A DNA stretch of 27,372 nt. Source: a virus. The position numbers were made by a program, and so were the translations under genes. Below, one piece after another: positions 8,834 through 16,163 of this stretch (within the stretch, counting starts at the first letter, position 1; every line of letters begins with the position of its first letter). Below the pieces are notes generated by a model. That model did not search any database. It was not told the DNA's origin and was given only the letters and a program-made list of their open reading frames with translations. The stretch covers positions 1 through 27,372 of the IMG/VR virus record IMGVR_UViG_3300025151_000232. One strand, written 5' to 3'.

Positions 8834-9002
8834 AGTTATCCCTACAATCTGCGTTACACCACCTTCTTTCATTTGTTACATTTCTACCACAAGCCAAACA
8901 TTTTCCTGTTTTATTTTTTGGTATTGTGGTATCAATATTTTTTAATGCAGTCTCTATTTCTTTTTCTACATTTTTATTTGCTAAATCTACTTCATCAACC
9001 AT
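8808..9002 (-). CDS. Small treble-clef-like zinc protein
   Basis: A 64-aa protein: a charged N-terminal helix, then CLACGRNVTNERRWCNADC with Cys at 35, 38, 49 and 53, and a short helix after it. This C-x2-C-x10-C-x3-C pattern is that of small treble-clef or zinc-ribbon proteins. The ATG at 9002 overlaps the upstream stop as TAATG; an earlier TTG at 9032 is less likely. It is one of several small zinc-type proteins encoded by this phage. Confidence 0.65.
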   Translation of the reverse strand: MVDEVDLANKNVEKEIETALKNIDTTIPKNKTGKCLACGRNVTNERRWCNADCRDNYEKTNGNN

Positions 9003-9247
9003 TACCTTAATTTTCCTAGTGTTTTTGCCCAATCTACTGTTCTTCTTTTTCTTGCTTGTTGTCTAGTCAAAGGTTTTGGAAGTTCTAGTTTGCCTTGTTT
9101 TTCTAGTTTTCTCAACACTGATATATCAACACCTGCGTATCTTGCAAGACTAGCACGAGTTGCATCAGAGTTTTCTGTTTTGTACTGTTGTACTCTTTCT
9201 ACTATGACATCTAACTGTTCTGGCGTATACGTTGACCCTCTAGGCAT
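9002..9247 (-). CDS. Small basic protein with HTH-like core
   Basis: An 81-aa protein. Residues about 8-50 (TPEQLDVIVERVQQYK, then SLARYAGVDISVLRKLEKQG) look like a helix-turn-helix with the recognition helix near 43-50; the C-terminus is basic (QQARKRR). Likely DNA-binding. SD AGAGGT lies four bases before the ATG, and the start overlaps the upstream gene by eight bases. No family name recognised. Confidence 0.65.
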   Translation of the reverse strand: MPRGSTYTPEQLDVIVERVQQYKTENSDATRASLARYAGVDISVLRKLEKQGKLELPKPLTRQQARKRRTVDWAKTLGKLR

Positions 9248-9533
9248 TTTTACCTCTGGCTTTTCTCAATGACTCTTTACCTTTCTTAAATATAGAGGCG
9301 ACCTCTGTTTTACCCATAACTTTAGCTCGTTGCTCACCAACTGTTAGGATTTGTATTTTACGAGCATAAGGCTTATTTATCTTTTTAACTTTAGCTACAG
9401 TCTTTCTTGCGTCTGTCGGAGTCGCAAACTTTATACCTACAGTGTCCTTTGGGTTTTCGTCAGTATATAACCTACGACCACTACCCTTTGGTTTTTTACC
9501 TGTGCCTACTTTTGGGTCTCTTTTTTTATTCAT
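9240..9533 (-). CDS. Conserved marine-phage KPKGSGRR protein
   Basis: A 97-aa basic protein beginning near GTGKKPKGSGRRLYTDENP and continuing with KDTVGIKFATPTDARKTV, KINKPYARKIQILTVGEQRAKV. I recognise this as a family recurring in marine phages and some large eukaryotic viruses (I believe DUF5872-like), of unknown function. Its Gly/Lys-rich head suggests nucleic-acid binding. No SD is evident. A weak TTGACA lies 40 bp upstream at the end of the preceding gene, but its -10 is poor. Confidence 0.75.
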   Translation of the reverse strand: MNKKRDPKVGTGKKPKGSGRRLYTDENPKDTVGIKFATPTDARKTVAKVKKINKPYARKIQILTVGEQRAKVMGKTEVASIFKKGKESLRKARGKNA

Positions 9534-9580
9534 TTTAACTTGAAATCGTTTGCTTTATTCATAACCAGTTCCCCCACCTG

Positions 9581-9778
9581 TCAATGTTTTAATAAAAATT
9601 CTTTATCAGTTCTTTCAATAATTTCTTCGTGATTATGTGGGTGTAGTTTCTTGCTTTCTTGAACATATATAGTTAAATATCTCAATCTCTCTTCTACATT
9701 CAATCGGTCATAAACTTTAGTTTCTCGCCCTTGACTAATGACATCACTTAAGGTTGTAGGTTTTTTATTTTTACTCAT
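9581..9778 (-). CDS. Hypothetical 65-aa protein
   Basis: A 65-aa charged, helical protein (DVISQGRETKVYDRLNVEER and LRYLTIYVQESKKL). No motif recognised. It lies in line with the leftward genes, five bases after the VRR-NUC gene, which supports its being real. No clear SD precedes the ATG. Confidence 0.55.
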   Translation of the reverse strand: MSKNKKPTTLSDVISQGRETKVYDRLNVEERLRYLTIYVQESKKLHPHNHEEIIERTDKEFLLKH

Positions 9779-9783
9779 AATTT

Positions 9784-10080
9784 TTAAATGTTACTTTCAC
9801 TTGATAGTATTAAACACTCTAGCATGTCTACATTCTTCTCGTCAATAACTAATGATTGACCTAGTGAATTTTTTATATCGTTGAGGTTTTTTTCTTGAAG
9901 TGCTGTGGGTTTGTTGCCATTGGCTTTGCATTCAATGCCAATGAATTTACCACGATAAGATACGATGAAGTCTGGTACACCACTTGAGCCATAACCATTC
10001 GTTGAGGGCATACAATAATAACAACTAAGTTCTTTGAGTATATGTTTGACTTTCTGCTTGACTTTCTTCTCTGGTGTCAA
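9784..10080 (-). CDS. VRR-NUC domain nuclease
   Basis: A 98-aa stand-alone VRR-NUC nuclease (PD-(D/E)XK fold). TPEKKVKQKVKHILKEL opens the domain; GSSGVPDFIVSYRGKFIGIE holds Asp37 and Glu50, with Lys52 in ECK completing the D-ExK active site; the typical TALQ follows. The length is normal for phage VRR-NUC proteins, which act as structure-specific nucleases. The start is TTG, decided by AAAAGGA with a seven-base spacer just before it; no in-frame ATG precedes the domain. It overlaps the upstream gene by 56 bases. Confidence 0.88.
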   Translation of the reverse strand: MTPEKKVKQKVKHILKELSCYYCMPSTNGYGSSGVPDFIVSYRGKFIGIECKANGNKPTALQEKNLNDIKNSLGQSLVIDEKNVDMLECLILSSESNI

Positions 10081-10462
10081 TACTAATTCCTTTTAGTTCG
10101 GATAGTTCATCTTCGGACATGATTATAACATATATACTATCAGATACACACCAACCAATGTATTTAAACTCTGGATTGTTTTGTGTATGATTTTCAGGTA
10201 GGTAGCAATCTAATTCGTTGAATAATTCATCATCTTTGTAAGCATTCCATTCTTCTTTCGGAATAGATTTAATCATAGCTAACTTTGATTTAATAAAGGT
10301 GGGTAGTGTTTTCGGCTGGAATATTCTTTTAGTGTTATCACCAATGTAAACATTATATGTGTATGATTTTTGTAGTGAGTTCACTACAATTTCCATTTCA
10401 AGAATTACCATATAGTTATCTTGAAATGGATAGGGACTGTGTAATATTTGATTAGCTCTCAT
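10025..10462 (-). CDS. Hypothetical protein containing a TGTAGTGA palindrome in its coding sequence
   Basis: A 145-aa protein not recognised. It is mixed alpha/beta, with a block at WCVSDSIYVIIMSEDE and a polar C-terminus. Start is uncertain: the ATG at 10462 has no SD and lies in the loop of a small hairpin; ATGs at 10411 and 10396 are alternatives. Residues 25-31 (IVVNSLQ) are encoded by one copy of the dispersed 18-bp palindrome, so the N-terminal sequence here may be dictated by a DNA or RNA signal. The 3' end overlaps the VRR-NUC gene by 56 bases. Confidence 0.55.
   Translation of the reverse strand: MRANQILHSPYPFQDNYMVILEMEIVVNSLQKSYTYNVYIGDNTKRIFQPKTLPTFIKSKLAMIKSIPKEEWNAYKDDELFNELDCYLPENHTQNNPEFKYIGWCVSDSIYVIIMSEDELSELKGISIDTREESQAESQTYTQRT
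10371..10388. repeat. Dispersed palindrome, in-gene copy 1
   Basis: TGTAGTGA-GT-TCACTACA, perfect 8-bp arms (9 with flanks). It lies inside the 10025-10462 gene. Together with flanking bases it is identical over about 26 bp to the copy at 14483-14500. Confidence 0.85.
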
Positions 10463-10480
10463 AGTATAAGAGCTAGTGTA

Positions 10481-11218
10481 CTATTTTTTCTTTTTGAAAG
10501 GAATACCTTTTTCTACTGCCTCAATTTGTCTTTTAGCTATCTGATATGTTACTGCATTTTTAATAGCATTTGTGCCATAAGTACAAAAGGCAACATTAGT
10601 TTTTCTTCTACCCCTTGCTGTTACATATCCAATACCACTTGAATGAGGTTGTATTCTATCCACTGATATATTAGTCATTGGTCTTAATTCTGTCTTAATA
10701 TCCCAATGTATAAAAGTCATTGGCTCTCCTGTGTAATAATCTACACAACCATAAGTCTCTACATAGTCGTAAAAGTATTTTACAAACTTTTGCCACCCTG
10801 TACTTGTTTTAGTATCTACAAAAGAGCAAGGTATGTTTTGTTCCTTACATTTAGTTTTCATACGATTGTATGAATATATAAGAAATCCCTCTGCGACTCC
10901 ATTCTCTCTCAACAAACGAATTTCATCTCTTTTCTTTTTGTTACCTTTTTTAAGTACCTCTTGACCTTTCGGTGTTTTATGATATGCATTTTTCTTCATC
11001 TTTATTTCCTCGTCATTAAATTGATAGTATCTTTTAGAATAATGTTTCTCTTGTTTCTGACCTTTCGTTGTATTACGATAAGTTTGTTTAGCTGTCTTTA
11101 GAGATTGTTCACCCTCAGGAGTTTTTGCCCAGAGTTTTTTATACTCTTTTCTGTACTCCTCATAGCTATCAAAATCTTCCCTATTTAAGCCAAGTTTATT
11201 AATATAAGTTCTTTTCAT
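10481..11218 (-). CDS. HNH-type endonuclease with N-terminal repeats
   Basis: A 245-aa protein. The N-terminal 100 residues carry repeated TPEG / TTKG / TPKG units in a Lys-rich helical context (near 33, 51 and 82), a DNA-contacting repeat often seen before phage HNH domains. The C-terminal part has YTGEPM (162-167), SVDRIQP (185-191), then NVAFC with N208 and C212 and a closing NAIKN. This fits the His-Me/HNH pattern with Asp in place of the first His. It may be a free-standing homing-type nuclease. The start follows the shared leader GGAGTAAAAACTATG, and the repeat element at 11248-11298 lies upstream. Confidence 0.75.
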   Translation of the reverse strand: MKRTYINKLGLNREDFDSYEEYRKEYKKLWAKTPEGEQSLKTAKQTYRNTTKGQKQEKHYSKRYYQFNDEEIKMKKNAYHKTPKGQEVLKKGNKKKRDEIRLLRENGVAEGFLIYSYNRMKTKCKEQNIPCSFVDTKTSTGWQKFVKYFYDYVETYGCVDYYTGEPMTFIHWDIKTELRPMTNISVDRIQPHSSGIGYVTARGRRKTNVAFCTYGTNAIKNAVTYQIAKRQIEAVEKGIPFKKKK

Positions 11219-11247
11219 AGTTTTTACTCCGAATTTTTCTTCGTTAT

Positions 11248-11298
11248 TTGCGATTTAAGGTACTTAAAAAAACTTTCGCTTATCCAAGTACCCCCCAA
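11248..11298 (-). repeat. Intergenic GGTACTT element, copy 1
   Basis: About 50 bp between two leftward genes, nearly identical to 12741-12790. Inverted arms GGTACTT (11259-11265) and AAGTACC (11286-11292) enclose a 20-base loop with a run of seven A (T on the transcript) and CTTTCGCTT. It ends 30 bp before the nuclease gene start. It could be a structured leader or processing site; it lacks a T-run after the stem, so it is not a classic terminator. Confidence 0.7.
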
Positions 11299-11299
11299 A

Positions 11300-12511
11300 T
11301 TATTGTGGTTTAGCCATTAGTAGCCATACGATTGAAAAAGGATTAAGTTTAGCACCATATACACCACGAGGTGCATAGTAACAACCTAGCTCTTCAATCC
11401 AATTACTATCATCGTATCTACCATATTCAGACTTAAAGTATTCTCGTTCAATCTTGTTCCTATCTTCTTTGTTTTCCCAATCTTGTAAATAAACTTTAAG
11501 CATTGTGAGTGTAGGTTTTAAACTATCAAAGAAATCTAGCTGTTCCAAATGACGCACCCTTTGTGTCTTATGTATTATTAGCTGACCAAACTTCTTATCA
11601 TACTGTCTAAAATCTCTACAATCATTATTGTTTGCATAATATACATCTTCGCCATTAGGTACTTTATAATCACCTTGATGTTCGTATGCCTCGCCAACTA
11701 TCCAACCACCACTATGAGTTATACCAATCGCAGTAAACTTATTATCAAGTTCTGCTTTAACTTCTTTAAATATAGAATGAACTTTATTATCAAGTTCTTC
11801 ACAACTTTTAAACTGTTTTGCGTAATGCTCATTAGTAGCATGGGATATAGAATTTTTATTACCATACAAACTGTTTAATACCTCAGCAAGTTTATCTCTG
11901 TTATCATAAGTTAACTCGCTTATAGCAGAGTCATGTTTTGATATAGCTTTAGATAAAGATAATTCCTCAACTCTAAAATCTCGTATCATATCTTTAGTAT
12001 TAATTTTCATAGCCTCGTAGTTATCTCTGTTTGATAAGGGTTTCCATTCCTTTCGTCTCAATGTCTTTAAGACCTGTGATACTTTGTTTGAATTAATGGT
12101 ATATCTATCCCAAGTATTTCTACCTCTATCTTTGATATGATAGTTAGCTTGAAAACAAAAACTATCATCATCATAATATACAACAGCTTGAGGTATGCCT
12201 TGATAGTCTAATACAAATGCCTCGTTATAAAATATAGTAACATTATCACTATAACCTACCTTATTATCTTTGTTTAATTGCTCGTCTTGTTTAGCAGAGT
12301 AATTAATATCATTAAATTTGTCGTAGTCTTTTGTTTCGGCAAACCCTCTTTCCCAATCATCATCATATCTATACTTAGTAAGCATAAGTCTTTGACTTAC
12401 TCGTAGGTCATACCTGTAACATAAGTCTTTTACCAGAGGAAAAACTTTACTCTCACTCAAACTCTGTTCCAGCTCTGGCGTGTGCATATTGTCATTTATA
12501 TATTTATTCAT
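11300..12511 (-). CDS. Hypothetical 403-aa protein
   Basis: A 403-aa protein with no motif I recognise. It is soluble, rich in Tyr, Asp and Asn, with blocks such as DNVTIFYNEAFVLDYQGIP and QAVVYYDDDSFCFQANYHIK near 90-128, a helical centre (KAISKHDSAISELTYDNRDK, about 190-210) and GITHSGGWIVGEAYEHQGD near 268. It starts two bases after the preceding small gene, so both are probably one transcript. Between the GGTACTT elements it forms, with the 69-aa gene, a discrete unit. Function unknown. Confidence 0.75.
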   Translation of the reverse strand: MNKYINDNMHTPELEQSLSESKVFPLVKDLCYRYDLRVSQRLMLTKYRYDDDWERGFAETKDYDKFNDINYSAKQDEQLNKDNKVGYSDNVTIFYNEAFVLDYQGIPQAVVYYDDDSFCFQANYHIKDRGRNTWDRYTINSNKVSQVLKTLRRKEWKPLSNRDNYEAMKINTKDMIRDFRVEELSLSKAISKHDSAISELTYDNRDKLAEVLNSLYGNKNSISHATNEHYAKQFKSCEELDNKVHSIFKEVKAELDNKFTAIGITHSGGWIVGEAYEHQGDYKVPNGEDVYYANNNDCRDFRQYDKKFGQLIIHKTQRVRHLEQLDFFDSLKPTLTMLKVYLQDWENKEDRNKIEREYFKSEYGRYDDSNWIEELGCYYAPRGVYGAKLNPFSIVWLLMAKPQ

Positions 12512-12513
12512 AG

Positions 12514-12723
12514 TTATTTACCCCATTGTTTATTTTTAAGATTAGTTTCTGTTGGTTTACTTTCATAAATACCAACTGCCATAATTTCTACACGATTAGG
12601 CTCACCCCAAGTGAAATGATTTTGCACTAAAGTTTCTGCCTCTTCATTACTATTAGCCATTACAGAAATCGGCTTATAGTGTTGTGTAATGTATACTTCG
12701 TACTTTTTCTTTTCTTCATTCAT
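12514..12723 (-). CDS. Hypothetical 69-aa protein
   Basis: A small protein beginning MNEEKKKYEVYITQHYKPIS; residues about 7-50 (KYEVYITQHY, NSNEEAETLVQNHF, VEIMAVGIYE) suggest a small alpha/beta fold of the kind phage 'sensor-like' 70-residue proteins have. SD GAGGT lies seven bases before the ATG. It lies immediately upstream of the 403-aa gene with a two-base gap. Function unknown. Confidence 0.7.
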   Translation of the reverse strand: MNEEKKKYEVYITQHYKPISVMANSNEEAETLVQNHFTWGEPNRVEIMAVGIYESKPTETNLKNKQWGK

Positions 12724-12740
12724 AATTTTTACCTCGTAGT

Positions 12741-12790
12741 TTGCGTTTTAAGGTACTTAAAAAAACTTTTGCTTATCATAGTACCCCCAA
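12741..12790 (-). repeat. Intergenic GGTACTT element, copy 2
   Basis: Near-identical to 11248-11298: TTGCG then TTTTAAGGTACTTAAAAAAA, then AGTACCCCC. Inverted arms GGTACT (12752-12757) and AGTACC (12780-12785). It lies between the DUF3150-like gene and the 69-aa gene, next to a TGTAGTGA palindrome. Confidence 0.7.
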
Positions 12791-12793
12791 AAA

Positions 12794-12811
12794 TGTAGTG
12801 ATTTCACTACA
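12794..12811. repeat. Dispersed palindrome, intergenic
   Basis: TGTAGTGA-TT-TCACTACA, perfect arms, four bases past the stop of the DUF3150-like gene and 70 bases before the next start. Confidence 0.9.
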
Positions 12812-12815
12812 ATAC

Positions 12816-13745
12816 TTAACTGAACTTAGATAATATATCATCAATACCTTGCTTAACTTCTGCCCTAGTGCTATCACTATCTCTTAGTAGTTCAGTAGAT
12901 ACTCCACTCATTACTTTTTCTATGTCATTAGCAACATTAGATAAGTTACTGTCGTTAGAGGGATTAAAGTCTTTGGTAGTTTTTACCCAATCTCTAATCT
13001 CATTGACTAGCTTTCTTTTAATAGGTTTTTTCTTGTAAGTAGTATTACCATTCTTATCTACTTTTTCATCTTCATTAATGTTAGAAGATAACCTACTTAG
13101 AAAATCTACTATCCTTGCTTTTTGTTGTGCAAGTACCTTATCCACAATATCATTCGCTTGTTGCTGATACTCTGCTTTCAAGTCATCTGCTGTATCTTGC
13201 GATACTTGACATCTGAAATCGTGGCTCGGTACTTCTGCCACATACAATCGCATTTTAAATTTTTGTCGTAATGTCTCAACACTTGGATAGTCATTCTTGT
13301 CAAACATATCACCTTGTTTGAATGCCTCATCACTTACAAGTGTTTGATAGTTCTCAAGGAAGTCCTCTACTGCTGTATTAAACTCACTCTCATACTTATC
13401 ATACTCTTTTTTGAACTTCTCAAGGTCAACTGTTGGTAATAAGTTTTGTGTCTTATTCCAACTGTAAGTAGACTCTTTCGCCCATTTATGTATCAACTGT
13501 CGTAACTTCACAATCCTATGGTGTTTAGGATTTTTAGCAAAGAGATACTTAGTAAACTTACCTGTACCCAACTCTGCTTTTTTCATAGTCGTTACTTCAT
13601 CAGAGATACCTCTGTCTTGCTTGGTTGCAGTCCATACATTCACATCAACTGACACCAACATACTTGATGTAGCCAATGACACAATGTGTTCTGGTTGCTG
13701 CAGTTCGTAACTTTCAGTCGTTACATTACTTTCTTTTAGTCTCAT
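12816..13745 (-). CDS. DUF3150-like protein of the AAA/vWA module
   Basis: A 309-aa protein. The opening LVSVDVNVWTATKQDR, the helical centre with LLPTVDLEKFKKEYDKYESE, the block DYPSVETLRQKFKMRL and PSHDFRCQVSQDTADDLKAEY match my memory of DUF3150, a phage family of unknown function often encoded beside CobS-like AAA ATPases and CobT-like vWA proteins, as here. It is mostly alpha-helical with a Lys-rich insert near 235-250. The start follows the shared leader GGAGTAAAAACTATG. It probably forms part of a complex with the two upstream gene products. The role of the complex is unknown. Confidence 0.75.
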   Translation of the reverse strand: MRLKESNVTTESYELQQPEHIVSLATSSMLVSVDVNVWTATKQDRGISDEVTTMKKAELGTGKFTKYLFAKNPKHHRIVKLRQLIHKWAKESTYSWNKTQNLLPTVDLEKFKKEYDKYESEFNTAVEDFLENYQTLVSDEAFKQGDMFDKNDYPSVETLRQKFKMRLYVAEVPSHDFRCQVSQDTADDLKAEYQQQANDIVDKVLAQQKARIVDFLSRLSSNINEDEKVDKNGNTTYKKKPIKRKLVNEIRDWVKTTKDFNPSNDSNLSNVANDIEKVMSGVSTELLRDSDSTRAEVKQGIDDILSKFS

Positions 13746-13771
13746 AGTTTTTACTCCATAGTTTAAATTAT

Positions 13772-14956
13772 TTAATCATACTGAACTACTCTACTTCCAG
13801 CAGTTCCCTCAAAGTTTGTCCTGTCTGTTACAATATATAGTGTAGGTGTAGACATATTCCATTGAATATCATGTTCCACCCAACCGTCAGTAAACACAAT
13901 AATTGCCTCAGCTTTTATCTGTTCCTTAGTAATGTATTCACTAACACAAGATAGTCTAGTCCCACCTCCACCTGCAACCTTAAGTAACTTATGTAAGTCT
14001 TGGTATTGGTCTGGTCTGAATGTCTGCTCACTACATACATTATAATCCCACCACAATATGCGTATAAAGTCTGGTGTAACTGTGTCTACGATACTCTGCA
14101 ACTCGGTGGCAAAGATTGTGAGTTCATCTTGTCCAATACTTCCAGAAGTATCACATGCAATCACTAGCTCACCTACACTTTCGTTTTCCATAGAGGGAAG
14201 ATACAAGTCATTAGGTAACATTCGCTTGTTAAACTTTCGCCAAGTAAACTCATCATTACCCTTACAGGTTGATGATATAAACTCTCTCATCACTTCTCGC
14301 CAATCAATCTTCGGCTCAAAGAGTTCATCAATGGCTCTAGGTATCTTGCCACCAACTTTCCCAGCAAGTATGCTACCCTCTTTGAGTGCATTCTCAATCT
14401 TCTGTGTCATTTCTTTTTGCTCTTGAGGTGTCATCTCTTGACCACTACCCTCAAAGTCATGCTCATCAAGAGTATCAAGATTTGTAGTGAGTTCACTACA
14501 ATTTCCGTCTGAGTTATCTTGCTTTTCCATATCTTTAAGTATCTCGTTGACTGACCAATTATGATACTTCTCTTCATACAAACAACCCTCTGGTAGCTGA
14601 CACAAGTCCTTATCTTCCAAGTGATTGATAACATCATTGACCACATAATCAGCACATACATTCATGTTATGTGGATTTTTGCGATACTCTTTTTTAAATC
14701 TACCCACATGATTAAGTGCCACATGTAAGTTCTCATGTAGTATCAATGCTCGTAACTCTAAGTCTGATAGTCCCTCAATAAACTTTCTACCATAATATTT
14801 ATTAAAGCCGTCAGTCTTAGCAGTCGGACAATCGTCAACCACCTCTGACTTACCCAACATCATCACTCCACTATACAGAGCTGTCTCTGGGTGTTTCATC
14901 AAAGCAATATGAGCTTTCTTAATTCTATCCTCTGGGGATAGTCTGTGTGTCGTCAT
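13772..14956 (-). CDS. Metallopeptidase-like / vWA (DUF2201, CobT-like) protein
   Basis: A 394-aa protein. N-terminal metallopeptidase-like domain with HENLHVALNH (His74, Glu75, His78, His83: HExxHxxxxH). A polar linker follows (about 143-180). The C-terminal vWA domain has a complete metal-ion-dependent adhesion site: DTSGS (269-273), Thr333 in GGGGTRLS and Asp357 in VFTDGW. This is the DUF2201 / vWA-like architecture paired with MoxR or CobS-like ATPases. I start at 14956, after GGAGAAATACT; a longer frame to 14998 overlaps the ATPase gene without SD support. The linker residues 153-158 are encoded by a copy of the dispersed palindrome. Confidence 0.9.
   Translation of the reverse strand: MTTHRLSPEDRIKKAHIALMKHPETALYSGVMMLGKSEVVDDCPTAKTDGFNKYYGRKFIEGLSDLELRALILHENLHVALNHVGRFKKEYRKNPHNMNVCADYVVNDVINHLEDKDLCQLPEGCLYEEKYHNWSVNEILKDMEKQDNSDGNCSELTTNLDTLDEHDFEGSGQEMTPQEQKEMTQKIENALKEGSILAGKVGGKIPRAIDELFEPKIDWREVMREFISSTCKGNDEFTWRKFNKRMLPNDLYLPSMENESVGELVIACDTSGSIGQDELTIFATELQSIVDTVTPDFIRILWWDYNVCSEQTFRPDQYQDLHKLLKVAGGGGTRLSCVSEYITKEQIKAEAIIVFTDGWVEHDIQWNMSTPTLYIVTDRTNFEGTAGSRVVQYD
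14483..14500. repeat. Dispersed palindrome, in-gene copy 2
   Basis: TGTAGTGA-GT-TCACTACA inside the vWA gene, in the stretch encoding the linker between its two domains; read there as C-S-E-L-T-T. It shares about 26 identical bases with the copy at 10371 but is read in a different frame. Confidence 0.88.
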
Positions 14957-14975
14957 AGTATTTCTCCTGTCATAA

Positions 14976-16034
14976 TTACATAATGTTAAAGTTATCAACA
15001 GACCAGTCTGCTATCTCTTTATTACCCCTAGCAATCTTGACTGTGCGTGTATTTCTCATCATCATAGTAAAGAAAATAGCTTGTATTTCGCTACTCTTAA
15101 TTCTACCAATGTACTTCATAAATGCTGTCAAGTCGCTTTGCTGTTTGATTTTATCAACAGCTTGGAACATCAACATCAGTTGAGCAGAAATACTCTCTGG
15201 CATATTGGTTGTTTCTGGTTTTTCAAGTATCTCGGTAAAGGTTGGTAGTTCTTTTTCAAGTCGCAAGAATGCTGACATATCGGCACTCGCACTCTGACCA
15301 ATCGTACCAGCAAGAGCCACCATTGTTGCATTGTCGCCTAGCTTATCCCTGTTATCCACAATCACACTAGCTTTTTCTAGTGAACGAGGACTGACAAAAG
15401 ATAGCATTGGTTTTTTAGGATTGAAGATGTATGGATTATCTTCTTGCCCACTATCCCTGTAACTTGCAAGGACTCTAGGGAATGTATGCACAAAGGCTCG
15501 TATCAAAGGACTTACTCCATTTTCAGTCGCCCACACTAGCCAATCTTCTACTTCTGGTTTTTGCATTTCTAAGATACACACTCTGTTACCTGCGTGTGCT
15601 AACATAGTGTCGCCCAATCCGTCTGACTGATTGTTTGATGTACCAAATACAAGACTGCCTTTCGGTAGAGGTGTATCGCCAACAGTCCTCTCAAGCATTA
15701 GTCTAGTAAAGATAACTTGCAGTAACTTTGGTGATTTCATAAACTCATCTAGCAGTATGACCTTAGGTTTATCGCTATCAAGTTTAAACAATGAGCCAAC
15801 ATAGCTCTCTAATGTTTTGGTATCGTGATTAGGGATAGTCATAGCAATATCTGACATATCCTTGACTGGACAATCTACATAGATGTAATCGTATTTGTCC
15901 CCTAGTTTTTTCTCAATCGCTTTAAGTAGGCTAGTCTTACCACACCCTGCCTCACTTTGTATGATTGGTGTTAGAGTTTCTGCGATAGTAGGTATCAAAG
16001 TCTCTAACTCTTTTATGGTTACTCTCTGTTGCAT
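14976..16034 (-). CDS. MoxR/CobS-like AAA+ ATPase
   Basis: A 352-aa single-domain AAA+ ATPase. Walker A EAGCGKTS (28-35), Walker B VILLDEF (92-98), sensor 1 VFGTSNN (129-134), and an SPRSLEKAS block that fits the sensor 2 region. The pattern is that of MoxR/CobS-type ATPases, which act as chaperone-like partners for vWA proteins. In cyanophages related proteins are labelled CobS, but no cobalamin genes are seen here. It is the first gene of the AAA - metallopeptidase/vWA - DUF3150 unit, driven by the consensus promoter at 16134-16162, with a palindrome in its leader and GGAGTAAAAACTATG at its start. Confidence 0.9.
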   Translation of the reverse strand: MQQRVTIKELETLIPTIAETLTPIIQSEAGCGKTSLLKAIEKKLGDKYDYIYVDCPVKDMSDIAMTIPNHDTKTLESYVGSLFKLDSDKPKVILLDEFMKSPKLLQVIFTRLMLERTVGDTPLPKGSLVFGTSNNQSDGLGDTMLAHAGNRVCILEMQKPEVEDWLVWATENGVSPLIRAFVHTFPRVLASYRDSGQEDNPYIFNPKKPMLSFVSPRSLEKASVIVDNRDKLGDNATMVALAGTIGQSASADMSAFLRLEKELPTFTEILEKPETTNMPESISAQLMLMFQAVDKIKQQSDLTAFMKYIGRIKSSEIQAIFFTMMMRNTRTVKIARGNKEIADWSVDNFNIM

Positions 16035-16065
16035 AGTTTTTACTCCTGTGGTTTCCCACTATTTT

Positions 16066-16083
16066 TGTAGTGAAATCACTACG
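16066..16083. repeat. Dispersed palindrome in the AAA gene leader
   Basis: TGTAGTGA-AA-TCACTACG, one mismatch in the last base. It lies 32 bp upstream of the AAA gene start and about 45 bp after the predicted transcription start. Confidence 0.88.
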
Positions 16084-16133
16084 ATTAGTTAATAAATCTT
16101 TATGTATCCTGTAAAGTTTTTACTGTAATAAAT

Positions 16134-16162
16134 ATTATACCACTTTACATATAATATGTCAA
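16134..16162 (-). promoter_or_regulatory. Consensus sigma-70 promoter for the AAA/vWA/DUF3150 module
   Basis: Minus strand: TTGACA (16157-16162), 17-base spacer, TATAAT (16134-16139), both hexamers perfect. The spacer TATTATATGTAAAGTGG differs from that of the 17613-17641 promoter at only two positions. The -35 lies just after the stop of the upstream gene, so this starts a new unit. Confidence 0.9.
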
Positions 16163-16163
16163 G

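Noticed and set aside
9545-9586. Possible promoter (TTGACA) before the KPKGSGRR gene
   Set aside because: The -35 is perfect but no acceptable -10 lies at 16-18 bases; left as a weak candidate.
14058-14426. Plus-strand 122-codon frame
   Set aside because: Antisense to the well-defined vWA domain.
14976-16034. CobS cobaltochelatase annotation
   Set aside because: Motifs are those of the general MoxR/CobS AAA family and no other cobalamin gene is present.
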